Shown: positions 46,742 to 55,608 of the stretch, piece by piece
Layout: every line of letters starts with the position of its first letter
Numbering within the stretch: position 1 is the first letter of the stretch
Source of the DNA: an uncultured Bacteroidales bacterium
GTDB lineage: Bacteria; Bacteroidota; Bacteroidia; Bacteroidales; WCHB1-69
DNA length: 64,000 bases
Direction of reading: 5' to 3'
NCBI GenBank assembly: GCA_905233625.1
Contig: CAJOFJ010000001.1
Location: 124,001 to 188,000, forward strand
Translations under genes and position numbers: made by a program
Notes under the pieces: generated by a model
Told to the model about the DNA's origin: nothing
The model's database searches: none
What the model saw: only the letters and a program-made list of their open reading frames with translations

Positions 46742-47162
46742 CTTTTTTCAATTTTAGAAACTCTTCATAATCATAAATATAATCTGACTCATCAAAATGA
46801 GTGGAAGCGAACTCCAAAGCCAAGGAGTTGGTGGAGAAATTTTCCATTTCGCGCCACAGGCCTTGGGGCACATATAAACCATAATAGGAACGGTTCAACG
46901 TGAAGGAACGTTTTTCATTGCCATCATCAATTATCACATCGAAACTACCTGAAAGGGCAATGATAAACTCCTGATTCTTGCGATAGGCATGACCGCCTCG
47001 GCACTCGCCACCCGGAACATCATAAAGCCAATATGTCCGTTTTATTTCAAATGGCAAATGTGTCATCTGCTCGGCGAAGGACAAATTACCCCTCTCGTCC
47101 AGAATCCGGGGGAGATTTATTATTTTAACATCGTTAATGTCCATCTTCTTACATTTTTTCAA
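46728..47162 (-). CDS. FdtA/QdtA-type ketoisomerase (cupin), second of two
   Basis: 144 residues (or 138 from an ATG six codons in), clearly related to its neighbour: ERGNLSFAEQM, TYWLYDVPGGECRGGHAYR and PQGLWREMENF. The second His of the HxH pair is Tyr here (HAY). The two could make opposite C4 epimers, or form a heteromer, or one could be a non-catalytic sugar-binding cupin. It is 21 bases after the upstream gene. Confidence 0.82.
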   Translation of the reverse strand: MKKCKKMDINDVKIINLPRILDERGNLSFAEQMTHLPFEIKRTYWLYDVPGGECRGGHAYRKNQEFIIALSGSFDVIIDDGNEKRSFTLNRSYYGLYVPQGLWREMENFSTNSLALEFASTHFDESDYIYDYEEFLKLKKDGQL

Positions 47163-47183
47163 TAATGCATTTCATTATATCAC

Positions 47184-48002
47184 TTAATCTTCTGATACGA
47201 AGGTCAAACCAAAAACCTTTCGTCCTACCCATTTCATGAATTTACGGCCATGTTTCATGCCAGATCCCTTTCGTTTCAACCAGTAAACAAACACATCCCA
47301 TGTTGACATCACCTTACGGTCGTGACAATTAATGACATATCCTTGCTTTTTGAAGAAACGGATTGCCGGCGGATAATATGCACCCTGGATAATCACTGGA
47401 ATCTTGCTGATATGAAGTGGTTGTAGCAAATCCATCAGTATCAGTCCTTTCAGCCCTTCCTCTGAAGCAGCTTCTTTGCAACGGTCAAGTTCAAACTGCC
47501 AAGCGCTATAATCCCCATCGCCCAAGGTTTGCAAGAGATATTCCCTGTCCCATATCGCTCCCGCGGTATCCACTCCGTATGCCAAATGTTTGGGTATTTT
47601 TACAAAGTCCTTATCAAAAGGCTCCAAACCATCCGCATGACGAATATGGTCAAAACCGTCGTCCATATTCAAGAATGAGACCTGATGGGTTCTCATAAAT
47701 TCAACCCTATCATGAATTAATTGATTATCAATATTTTCCGTAATGAAATAATCATCTAAGAAGGTACAGATATAATCCGCTTTGACTGCATGCACAGCAT
47801 TTCTCAGACGAGTGCTCCAATCCCCTCCCCCAGTAATGGTTTTCACGCCATCACGCTCATACTGAACACTTTCCGTCACCACGTACCATTCGAAATCGCT
47901 ATCTGGCCAAAATTTATCTTTCAGATTAAAAAACTCGTCCCATACATCGCGATATTTATCGCACGAGAGGACAAAAACCACCATTGAATTATTTGCTTCC
48001 AT
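47184..48002 (-). CDS. Putative glycosyltransferase of unassigned family
   Basis: 272 residues. VVFVLSCDKYRDVWDEFF at the start, then YICTFLDDYFI, a DxD-like metal site in a GT-A-style context, and GVDTAGAIWDREYLL further on. There is no membrane segment. The layout fits a soluble transferase of small capsular-locus type, but I cannot name the family. It is 2 bases from capF. A second start at the Met seven codons in is possible. Confidence 0.6.
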   Translation of the reverse strand: MEANNSMVVFVLSCDKYRDVWDEFFNLKDKFWPDSDFEWYVVTESVQYERDGVKTITGGGDWSTRLRNAVHAVKADYICTFLDDYFITENIDNQLIHDRVEFMRTHQVSFLNMDDGFDHIRHADGLEPFDKDFVKIPKHLAYGVDTAGAIWDREYLLQTLGDGDYSAWQFELDRCKEAASEEGLKGLILMDLLQPLHISKIPVIIQGAYYPPAIRFFKKQGYVINCHDRKVMSTWDVFVYWLKRKGSGMKHGRKFMKWVGRKVFGLTFVSED

Positions 48003-48004
48003 GA

Positions 48005-49201
48005 TTATTGAACAATTTCGCCGTATGTATCCGGATGTTGCGGGTCAAAAACCTCGTTACAGTACATGACTGTCACCAAATCTTCAGTATCACTCAGATT
48101 GATAATGTTATGAGTATAACCTGGCAGCATATATACCGCTTGAATGTGATCACCGCTCACCTCAAATTCAATGATCTCATCGGTGCCGATTTTACGTTCC
48201 TGAATCAAACCGTGCCCAGCCACCACAATAAAAATTTCCCATTTGGTATGATGCCAATGCTGACCTTTGGTGACACCAGGTTTTGAGATATTGATACTTA
48301 CCTGTCCGTTATTCAATGTATGAATCAGTTCTGTGAACGAACCTCTTTGGTCCACATTCATTTTCAAAGTCTGCACCGCTTTATCGGAAGGAAAGTAACT
48401 CAAGAAGGTCGCCATCAACTTTTTGGCAAAGCCACCATTGGGCATTGCAGGGACCGTCAAGTTCACCATTTGGCTTTTAAAACCATACAACATATCTGCC
48501 AGCTCTTGGAGTCTGATTTTATGAGTCAAAGGACAATAGCAATACCTTCCATTCTCATCAGGCAGAACAGTAAGTCCGTCAAATTCACAATGGAGTTCTT
48601 TGCCCTCCAGGCAAGCCAGCATTTCAGCTACGAGGTCATCAATATACAGCAGTTCCAAATCAACAGCCGGATCATTGATTGTTATAGGCACATCGTGGGC
48701 AATATTATGGCAGAAAGTAGCCACTACCGAATTATAATTAGGACGGCACCATTTTCCAAACACATTCGGGAAACGGAATATTTTTACATCAACCTGATTT
48801 TCAGCACCATAACTCAGTAACGAATCTTCAGCTGCTCTTTTGCTTCTGCCATATTCACTTATTCCGAAGCGCCCGGTAAGAGCGGCTTGCTGTGAACTGG
48901 ACAACATGACCGGGCAATGATTATCATATTTTTTCAGTGTGTCGAGGATGACAGAACCAAAGCCATAATTTCCTTGCATGAATTCTTCCGGATTCTGTGG
49001 ACGATTCACCCCGGCAAAATTAAACACAAAGTCGCAATCCTGGCAAAAATCGTCCAATGACCCAGTATCCACGTCATGTTCATACACTTCCTCAATCTGC
49101 AGAACGGGATGAGTGCGATCTTTTCCTGTTCTGATATTATTGAGGGCAGATACCAGATTTTTTCCGATAAAGCCTTTGGCTCCTGCAACCAATATTTTCA
49201 T
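48005..49201 (-). CDS. capF: UDP-2-acetamido-2,6-dideoxy-hexulose reductase (CapF/WbjC)
   Basis: 398 residues. An N-terminal SDR domain (KILVAGAKGFIGKNL, FNFAGVNRPQN, SEYGRSKRAAED) is joined to a C-terminal cupin (GQHWHHTKWEIFIVVAGHG), the diagnostic CapF layout. The cupin catalyses C3 epimerisation and the SDR reduces C4, giving UDP-2-acetamido-2,6-dideoxy-L-talose. Start and capE stop share one base... the genes are coupled: capE follows immediately upstream at 49201. Confidence 0.95.
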   Translation of the reverse strand: MKILVAGAKGFIGKNLVSALNNIRTGKDRTHPVLQIEEVYEHDVDTGSLDDFCQDCDFVFNFAGVNRPQNPEEFMQGNYGFGSVILDTLKKYDNHCPVMLSSSQQAALTGRFGISEYGRSKRAAEDSLLSYGAENQVDVKIFRFPNVFGKWCRPNYNSVVATFCHNIAHDVPITINDPAVDLELLYIDDLVAEMLACLEGKELHCEFDGLTVLPDENGRYCYCPLTHKIRLQELADMLYGFKSQMVNLTVPAMPNGGFAKKLMATFLSYFPSDKAVQTLKMNVDQRGSFTELIHTLNNGQVSINISKPGVTKGQHWHHTKWEIFIVVAGHGLIQERKIGTDEIIEFEVSGDHIQAVYMLPGYTHNIINLSDTEDLVTVMYCNEVFDPQHPDTYGEIVQ

Positions 49202-50271
49202 TATTCTGATCTTATTTCTTTCGTAAATGTTTTTGCTTGTAAGCCCAGATCTTCTCTTACAAATTGTAATTTTTTCAGAAGTTCCTTCATTTCCTCCACA
49301 TTCAACTGTTTCGTATTATGAGAATTATACTCACCCATTTTGTCTATATCCGGATTACCGCCTTCAATTTTGTCATAATTCAAATCGCGGGCATCGCAAG
49401 GTATTCGGTAATATTGGCCACAATCTATGGCTCGAGACATTTCCTCGCGAGTGACCAGGGTCTCGTAGATTTTTTCGCCATGGCGGGTTCCAATGATTTT
49501 CACCTCCGTGTCGGCATATTTAGGGTCAACCTCTGTGTACACCTGTTTCAGAGCTTCCGCCAACACGTTCAACGTAGCAGCCGGAGCTTTCTGCACAAAA
49601 AGGTCACCATTATGACCATGTTCAAAGGCATATACCACCAAATCCACCGCATCGTTCAAAGTCATCATAAAACGAGTCATATTCGGATCGGTAATCGTAA
49701 TCGGTTTCCCTTCGAACATCTGTTCCACCCATAGCGGGATTACCGAGCCACGGCTGGCCATCACATTGCCATAACGTGTGCAACAGATAGTTGTCGTTGC
49801 CTGTTCACCCAGCTGGCGGCCTTTGGCAATGGCCACTTTCTCCATCATCGCCTTGCTGATACCCATCGCGTTGATGGGGTAAGCAGCCTTGTCGGTGCTC
49901 AGCACCACAATATTTTTCACTCCATGGGCGACTGCCGATTCCAGCACATTGTAAGTTCCTTCCACATTGGTACGGACCGCCTCCATTGGGAAGAACTCGC
50001 AGCTGGGCACCTGTTTCAACGCAGCCGCACTGAATATATAATCCACCCCCGTCATTACTTCATCCACACTCTGACGATTCCTGACATCACCGATATAGAA
50101 TTTCACCTTAGGATTCTGCAAGGCATGACGCATGTCATCCTGTTTTTTCTCATCACGGCTGAAAATCCTGATTTCTTTGATATCCGAATTGAGAAAACGT
50201 TTGAGTACCATATTCCCGAATGAACCGGTACCACCCGTTATCAATAAAACCTTATCTTTAAAAATAGACAT
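49201..50271 (-). CDS. capE: UDP-GlcNAc 5-epimerase/4,6-dehydratase (CapE/WbjB)
   Basis: About 356 residues from MSIFKDKVLLITGGTGSFG; an upstream extension of 62 codons is out of character and is rejected. Soluble SDR with TGGTGSFGN, STDKAAYPINAMGISK and RYGNVMASRGSV. It converts UDP-GlcNAc to the 4-keto-6-deoxy-L-arabino form, the substrate of CapF encoded immediately downstream. Confidence 0.95.
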   Translation of the reverse strand: MSIFKDKVLLITGGTGSFGNMVLKRFLNSDIKEIRIFSRDEKKQDDMRHALQNPKVKFYIGDVRNRQSVDEVMTGVDYIFSAAALKQVPSCEFFPMEAVRTNVEGTYNVLESAVAHGVKNIVVLSTDKAAYPINAMGISKAMMEKVAIAKGRQLGEQATTTICCTRYGNVMASRGSVIPLWVEQMFEGKPITITDPNMTRFMMTLNDAVDLVVYAFEHGHNGDLFVQKAPAATLNVLAEALKQVYTEVDPKYADTEVKIIGTRHGEKIYETLVTREEMSRAIDCGQYYRIPCDARDLNYDKIEGGNPDIDKMGEYNSHNTKQLNVEEMKELLKKLQFVREDLGLQAKTFTKEIRSE

Positions 50272-50291
50272 AATATAACGTTTTTCGTTGA

Positions 50292-51506
50292 TTACAAATT
50301 CATTACAGCATTTATATAATTCTCTGCCACCTTGCGGTCCGAGAGCGCCATAGCTGTTTGACGAGCAAGTGCGGACATCTTTTGCTTCTCTTTCGCCGTC
50401 ATTTTTTCTATACGGCGCAACACCGCTGCCAACTCCCCGGCATTGCCAGCCTCGCACAAAAAACCATTTTCCTCATCCTTGATAATTCCCTCCATTCCCT
50501 CTCCTCTCGATGCGATAGTCAAGCAACCACGCGCCATGGCTTCCAAATAAACCAAACCAAACACTTCCTGTTTGCTTATCAATATAAAGCACTCATTATC
50601 ATCATAATAACGTATTATTTCTTGTCGAGGACATTCACCAACAAAATCAACTTTGGCACCCAGTTGATGCTTATCTATATATCGTTGGGTTTCTTCGTAG
50701 GCTATATCTTTTGAGCCCACGTATGTCAGATGAAAATCAGTATCTCCCAGAGCCAGGTGGATTCCCTCTACCGTTTCTTTAGGAAATTTCCTTGGGATAG
50801 TCTGTCCCACAAACAGAAACTTGGAAACCATTCCTTCCGTGAACTGTTTTTCAATCCAGGAGGTTTCCAAATATTCGGCAGGCACTCCAGACCAACAAAC
50901 CAAGCTCTTCTCTCTATGTCCAAAAACAGCCTCAAAACGCTTTTTGATCGGAACTGACCTGAAACCGATTATATCCACCCCATTGATTACCTGTTCACAA
51001 TCACGGCCATAGCATTTTTGTAACACCTCGGGGCCCAGTTCATGCAAAGAAACACAGGTTTTTGCCGAAGGAAAGACCTTTTTCAATGCACCGATGATTT
51101 CAAATTGCGGATTATGGAAATGACCAATGATTGCGTCGGGCACATAATCCCGTTCCCGCAAAATAGTTTTCAGCCGCTCCACCTGCTGGCGAATAACACG
51201 TTTCGGATACCTGCCATGAGGGATGTACTTGAAAATCGGAATACTATATACTGGAATTCCGTCCACCTCATGCTGAACCACCTCTTGATTTCGGTCCATT
51301 TCAGCTTTATTGCCAATATAACGTTCCGCCAACTTAGGAAACAACGAAGCCAAATCGGTATATATGCGAGGAAACATTGACCTGTAATTGATGACCAACA
51401 CCTGATAACCCATGGCCTTCCACTCGCGAGCAAAATAATGGCACACTTCTGTTCCCGGACGCAAGGGATCTGGATACATTGTGGTGATCAACAAAATATT
51501 CTTCAT
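50292..51506 (-). CDS. GT4 family glycosyltransferase
   Basis: About 404 residues from MKNILLITTMYPDPLRPGTE. GT-B fold: acceptor lobe first, then KFLFVGQTIPRKFPKETVEG and the E-x7-E donor site in FVLISKQEVFGLVYLEAMARGC (read as EVFGLVYLEA). It adds one sugar to the repeat unit; donor and linkage are unknown. 20 bases upstream of capE, 22 bases after the flippase gene. Confidence 0.9.
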   Translation of the reverse strand: MKNILLITTMYPDPLRPGTEVCHYFAREWKAMGYQVLVINYRSMFPRIYTDLASLFPKLAERYIGNKAEMDRNQEVVQHEVDGIPVYSIPIFKYIPHGRYPKRVIRQQVERLKTILRERDYVPDAIIGHFHNPQFEIIGALKKVFPSAKTCVSLHELGPEVLQKCYGRDCEQVINGVDIIGFRSVPIKKRFEAVFGHREKSLVCWSGVPAEYLETSWIEKQFTEGMVSKFLFVGQTIPRKFPKETVEGIHLALGDTDFHLTYVGSKDIAYEETQRYIDKHQLGAKVDFVGECPRQEIIRYYDDNECFILISKQEVFGLVYLEAMARGCLTIASRGEGMEGIIKDEENGFLCEAGNAGELAAVLRRIEKMTAKEKQKMSALARQTAMALSDRKVAENYINAVMNL

Positions 51507-51528
51507 AATAGCAACATTATTTCTGTTA

Positions 51529-53058
51529 TCACCTTTGTTGACCATGTCTGATTCTGATCCAAACACTTTGAAACATCTCTTTCACAATCGACCGTTCGTC
51601 TTTAGACAATCCTATAAAGAAGCATAATAAAACATAGCAAAATACCGTACACAGGAACACAACTATGGAATACACTATGTCTTGCGAAATACGGTATAAG
51701 GATATGCAAACCACCATAGCGATAAGGGCTGGAGGAAATACTTTAACAGACAAATCTTTAAGAAAAGACGATATTTTGAATTCAGTTTGCCTTGATAACA
51801 TAACCACTCTCGCAAAAGACGCCACAGTTTCACAAATAACAAATACCACAATTGCCATATAAGCCTCCATACCACACAAAAACAATACCAATGACACTGG
51901 CAAGGATAACATTCTGATGGAAGCCACAACAATAGAGAACCACTTAATATCTCCAATGGCCTGATTAGCGTAGAACAATCCCATGGTCAGCTGGTTTATC
52001 ATACATGCCACAATCAACAATCTGGTATAAAGTATTGTATCATTCGGAAAATCCCCCAACCACCATGTCAACACTGCCGGCATCATCACTAACAAAGGAA
52101 TGGCAATGATTGACATCATAAAAAAACCGAGCCGGCCTGCCAGCATTGACAGACGAAGCATTCTCTGGACATCTCCCTGCCCATAACTTTTCATGATTTG
52201 CGGTTTCATCGAATCAATCACGGAAGCGGACAAGGTGTAAATTACACCTTCCATTTGTCGTGCCAATGCAAACACCGCGTTAACCATAGTGCCAAAAAAC
52301 TTGTTCAGCAACACGGCATATCCCTGACGTGGTATGACCGTTCCCAACACATCCAAAAGAGTCCAACTGGCAAAGCCCGAAACACCCTTCAATTCCTTTA
52401 CGGAGCATACACCTACGCTCATATCCTGTCTATACTTTATGGCACAGAATATAATGTAAGACAAAACATCAAAAACAGCGATGGCCGCCATCAGCGCTCC
52501 ATATAGCACCAGCCGGTCTGAATGATACGACGAAATCACAAATGCCACTCCCAGTTTAAGCAGGGATTCCACAATTCCGATAATAGACACATATAAAAAA
52601 TGCTCATGAGAAATGATTAAAGCTGTAAACGGGGTAACCACCACATTGAGAAAAAGCGTCACCAACATGAATTGATATATCCACTTGGCACTGGAGAGCC
52701 GCGTTGCAGAAATTGTCAGTTCATCAAAAACGAACAAGAAAACAATCTGCAAAAGCAACACCAAAGCGACTGCAATCAGGAAATGCAGGGCGAAGCAAGC
52801 TTTGAATGTCTTTTGAGTCTTTTCAGGAATCCCCTCCCCTATGCTTACCGAAATAAAGCGGGTGGAGGTCATAGAAAGTGACGCACTGACAAAGCCGAGC
52901 AGGTTGATTACTCCCGCTACCACATCATAAATACCGTAATCATCCGCGCCAAGGGCTTTCAATATCAGGCGTACAGAATACAAACTGATAAGTACCCCCA
53001 GTACAAGTTTCACGTACAGAATTACCGTATTAAGAGCAACTTTATTAGCGACTTTCAT
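51529..53058 (-). CDS. wzx: Wzx-type oligosaccharide flippase
   Basis: 509 residues, about fourteen membrane helices, MVF/MATE-like superfamily. LGADDYGIYDVVAGVINLLG near the start is typical of Wzx-like proteins in Bacteroidota. It moves the undecaprenyl-linked repeat unit to the periplasmic face. It is the only flippase in the locus. Confidence 0.9.
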   Translation of the reverse strand: MKVANKVALNTVILYVKLVLGVLISLYSVRLILKALGADDYGIYDVVAGVINLLGFVSASLSMTSTRFISVSIGEGIPEKTQKTFKACFALHFLIAVALVLLLQIVFLFVFDELTISATRLSSAKWIYQFMLVTLFLNVVVTPFTALIISHEHFLYVSIIGIVESLLKLGVAFVISSYHSDRLVLYGALMAAIAVFDVLSYIIFCAIKYRQDMSVGVCSVKELKGVSGFASWTLLDVLGTVIPRQGYAVLLNKFFGTMVNAVFALARQMEGVIYTLSASVIDSMKPQIMKSYGQGDVQRMLRLSMLAGRLGFFMMSIIAIPLLVMMPAVLTWWLGDFPNDTILYTRLLIVACMINQLTMGLFYANQAIGDIKWFSIVVASIRMLSLPVSLVLFLCGMEAYMAIVVFVICETVASFARVVMLSRQTEFKISSFLKDLSVKVFPPALIAMVVCISLYRISQDIVYSIVVFLCTVFCYVLLCFFIGLSKDERSIVKEMFQSVWIRIRHGQQR

Positions 53059-53091
53059 CCGTATTTACTACTTCAAAAACGTGTATTGGCT

Positions 53092-54360
53092 TTACAATCT
53101 TCCGTCCACCCATTCACGAGGAAGGACGCCTTTCACATCATAAATCACGCCACCCTCACGAACCAAATTTTGCAGCTTTATGGTTTCAAACTGGCTGTGC
53201 GCGACTGCCAAAATTACCGCATCATACTGATCTTCAGCAAGTTTATTCAAAACATGGATACCATATTCCTTTTCAGTTTTTTCCTGATCAGCCCATGGGT
53301 CATACACTGTGATATTCGGGGTATATTCCAACAAAGTGTCATACACATCCACAATTTTGGTATTTCTTATATCCGGGCAATTCTCCTTGAAAGTAAACCC
53401 CATAATCAATATTTTGGCATCTTTCACCCGCACCCCTTTTTTGTTCATACACTTGATGGTCTGGTTGGCCACATACGCGCCCATGCCATCGTTCAAGCGG
53501 CGGGACGCATGCATAATACGAGGCAACACGCCATACACCTGGGCCTTCTGTATCAGGTAATACGGATCGACACCTATACAATGCCCTCCCACCAAACCAG
53601 GACTCAATTTTATGAAATTCCACTTGGATGACGCTGCCTCTATCACATCGTGGGTGTCGATGCCCATCGCATTGAAAATCTTGGCCAACTCGTTCATAAA
53701 TGCGATATTCACGTCGCGCTGAGAATTTTCAATGATTTTTGAGGCCTCGGCAACCTTGATAGAAGGAGCTTTGTGAGTGCCATTTACCAAAACACTGTTA
53801 TACACCGCATCCACCATATCCGCAATTTCAGGAGTGGAACCGGAGGTCACCTTCTTGATTTTCTCCACCGTGTGTTCCTTATCCCCTGGATTGATACGTT
53901 CGGGACTATAGCCTGCATAAAAGTCACGGTTAAATTTCAATCCCGACACTTTTTCAATCACAGGAATACACTCCTCTTCTGTCATACCGGGATAAACTGT
54001 TGATTCATAGACAACAATATCCCCTTTACCGATAACCTTCCCCACTTCCTCACTTGCCTTCAGCAAAAGAGTTAAATCCGGCCTGTTTTGTTCGTCAACC
54101 GGAGTTGGTACAGTAACCACATAAAAATTGCAGTTTTTAATATCCTCCAGAAGACTTGTACACCTCAAGCCATGGTTTTGAATAGCATTCCGCAACGAGG
54201 CATCATCCAATTCCATTGTTGAATCATGTCCATTCATCAAAGCCTCCACACGGGAACTATTGATGTCATAACCCACAGTCTTATATTGGGTAGAAAAAAG
54301 ACATGCCAACGGCAACCCCACATAACCAAGTCCAATCACAGCAATCTTACAATCATTCAT
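53092..54360 (-). CDS. Nucleotide-sugar dehydrogenase (TviB/WbpA/WbpO-like)
   Basis: 422 residues. NAD site IAVIGLGYVGLPLA, catalytic Cys in GLVGGHCIGVDPYY, and C-terminal MGFTFKENCPDIRNTK place it with the enzymes that oxidise UDP-HexNAc to UDP-HexNAcA (GalNAcA or GlcNAcA) rather than UDP-glucose. A uronic acid in the polymer is therefore likely, in addition to any from Ugd. Confidence 0.92.
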   Translation of the reverse strand: MNDCKIAVIGLGYVGLPLACLFSTQYKTVGYDINSSRVEALMNGHDSTMELDDASLRNAIQNHGLRCTSLLEDIKNCNFYVVTVPTPVDEQNRPDLTLLLKASEEVGKVIGKGDIVVYESTVYPGMTEEECIPVIEKVSGLKFNRDFYAGYSPERINPGDKEHTVEKIKKVTSGSTPEIADMVDAVYNSVLVNGTHKAPSIKVAEASKIIENSQRDVNIAFMNELAKIFNAMGIDTHDVIEAASSKWNFIKLSPGLVGGHCIGVDPYYLIQKAQVYGVLPRIMHASRRLNDGMGAYVANQTIKCMNKKGVRVKDAKILIMGFTFKENCPDIRNTKIVDVYDTLLEYTPNITVYDPWADQEKTEKEYGIHVLNKLAEDQYDAVILAVAHSQFETIKLQNLVREGGVIYDVKGVLPREWVDGRL

Positions 54361-54373
54361 ATCACCAAGATCA

Positions 54374-55594
54374 TTAAATTGTCACACTTCCCGTATTCTT
54401 CGAACCCAGATGTTGTAAAGACACACCTAAAAGAACAAAACTCATCATGGTTGTTGTTCCCGGTCCAAAAGGATACGTAAACTCAAACATTGATATCACA
54501 AAAAGAGCCAGCACCGGGTAAGCACCCACATTCATCAAATTGTTGACTCCCTCTTTCAATATTCTTTTCACATCTGTAAAAAACAAAAGCAAATATATTG
54601 CCAGAAACGGGAAAGCTCCCAGCAAGCCAAATTCGCACAAGACGCACAAAGGATAATTATGCGCTGTATAAACACTTCTGTCATTCACCATAAGTCCCAA
54701 CAAGGGATTCTCCGCAATCACTTGCAAAGCCTGCTGGTTACGAAACATTCTGCCAGAAGAAATATCACCATTTGTAAAACCCGAAAAAAGACTTTCAGAA
54801 ACATAATGTTTCACTGACAGGGGCATAAAAAAATACAACACTACCATAAGCACCAAAGCCACCCACAATGATAGCAGTATATAATTACCGCGATATCGCT
54901 GGAACAGCATCAGAGCCATAACCAAAGCCATGGCCAATAATGCCGCTCTTGCCCGGATAGTGAGCACCAGTGCAATACACAAAAGGGCAAGTCCAAAACC
55001 TATAAACATCATCAGGAGCTTTTGTCGACCGGAAGCACTAAGCGCCATTCCCAAGCTTAAAATAGACGCAGTAGCAATCAATGGACCTATCGCATTTTTG
55101 TGTTCCACCGTATACATTTCTGTGATTCGGAAGCCACTACCCTGGATAAAAATCGATAATAACCCCACGAGAACAGCTCCTATGACATACAACAATATCA
55201 CTCCCCTTATCCTTTTCTCATCCATTTTCATCTGTAATCCCACCATAATGGCACAAAGAGGAATCGCAACACAACGTAATTCCGATTTCAAACTCGCTTC
55301 ACCCAAAAAACCATAGAACAACATTGCCATAAAAGCCGCTATTCCCCATAAAAGCCAGCTCATATTGGTAACTTGGCAGGAAAACACAGGCTTATCCACC
55401 TGGCTTAACATAAACAGCAGCAAAAAAACAAGGAAAATAATACTATGGAGTACTGCTTCTGCCTTCGCCACCCCTATTATCGCAGGATGATAAACCATCG
55501 CCACCAGTACTGCCAACAATAGCAATAATGCATAGCCCAGTCTGTCAACAATGGTAAAAGCAAGCGGATATTTCAGGTGTAGCGTACCCCACAT
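54374..55594 (-). CDS. O-antigen ligase/polymerase family membrane protein (second of two)
   Basis: 406 residues with about eleven hydrophobic segments. The periplasmic loop has FRNQQALQVIAENPLLGLMV followed by AHNYPLCVLCEFGLLGA, the HN-x-[YF] motif of the Wzy/WaaL group. With the other family member at 31132-32418 it probably divides the roles of polymerase and ligase; which does which is not readable from sequence. It is 14 bases after ugd. Confidence 0.85.
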   Translation of the reverse strand: MWGTLHLKYPLAFTIVDRLGYALLLLLAVLVAMVYHPAIIGVAKAEAVLHSIIFLVFLLLFMLSQVDKPVFSCQVTNMSWLLWGIAAFMAMLFYGFLGEASLKSELRCVAIPLCAIMVGLQMKMDEKRIRGVILLYVIGAVLVGLLSIFIQGSGFRITEMYTVEHKNAIGPLIATASILSLGMALSASGRQKLLMMFIGFGLALLCIALVLTIRARAALLAMALVMALMLFQRYRGNYILLSLWVALVLMVVLYFFMPLSVKHYVSESLFSGFTNGDISSGRMFRNQQALQVIAENPLLGLMVNDRSVYTAHNYPLCVLCEFGLLGAFPFLAIYLLLFFTDVKRILKEGVNNLMNVGAYPVLALFVISMFEFTYPFGPGTTTMMSFVLLGVSLQHLGSKNTGSVTI

Positions 55595-55608
55595 ATTCCT
55601 AAAATTCT

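Noticed and set aside
49201-50457. Longer capE with a 62-residue N-terminal extension
   Set aside because: The extension is Arg/Cys/Gly-rich with no similarity to the family; the Rossmann motif begins just after the ATG at 50271.
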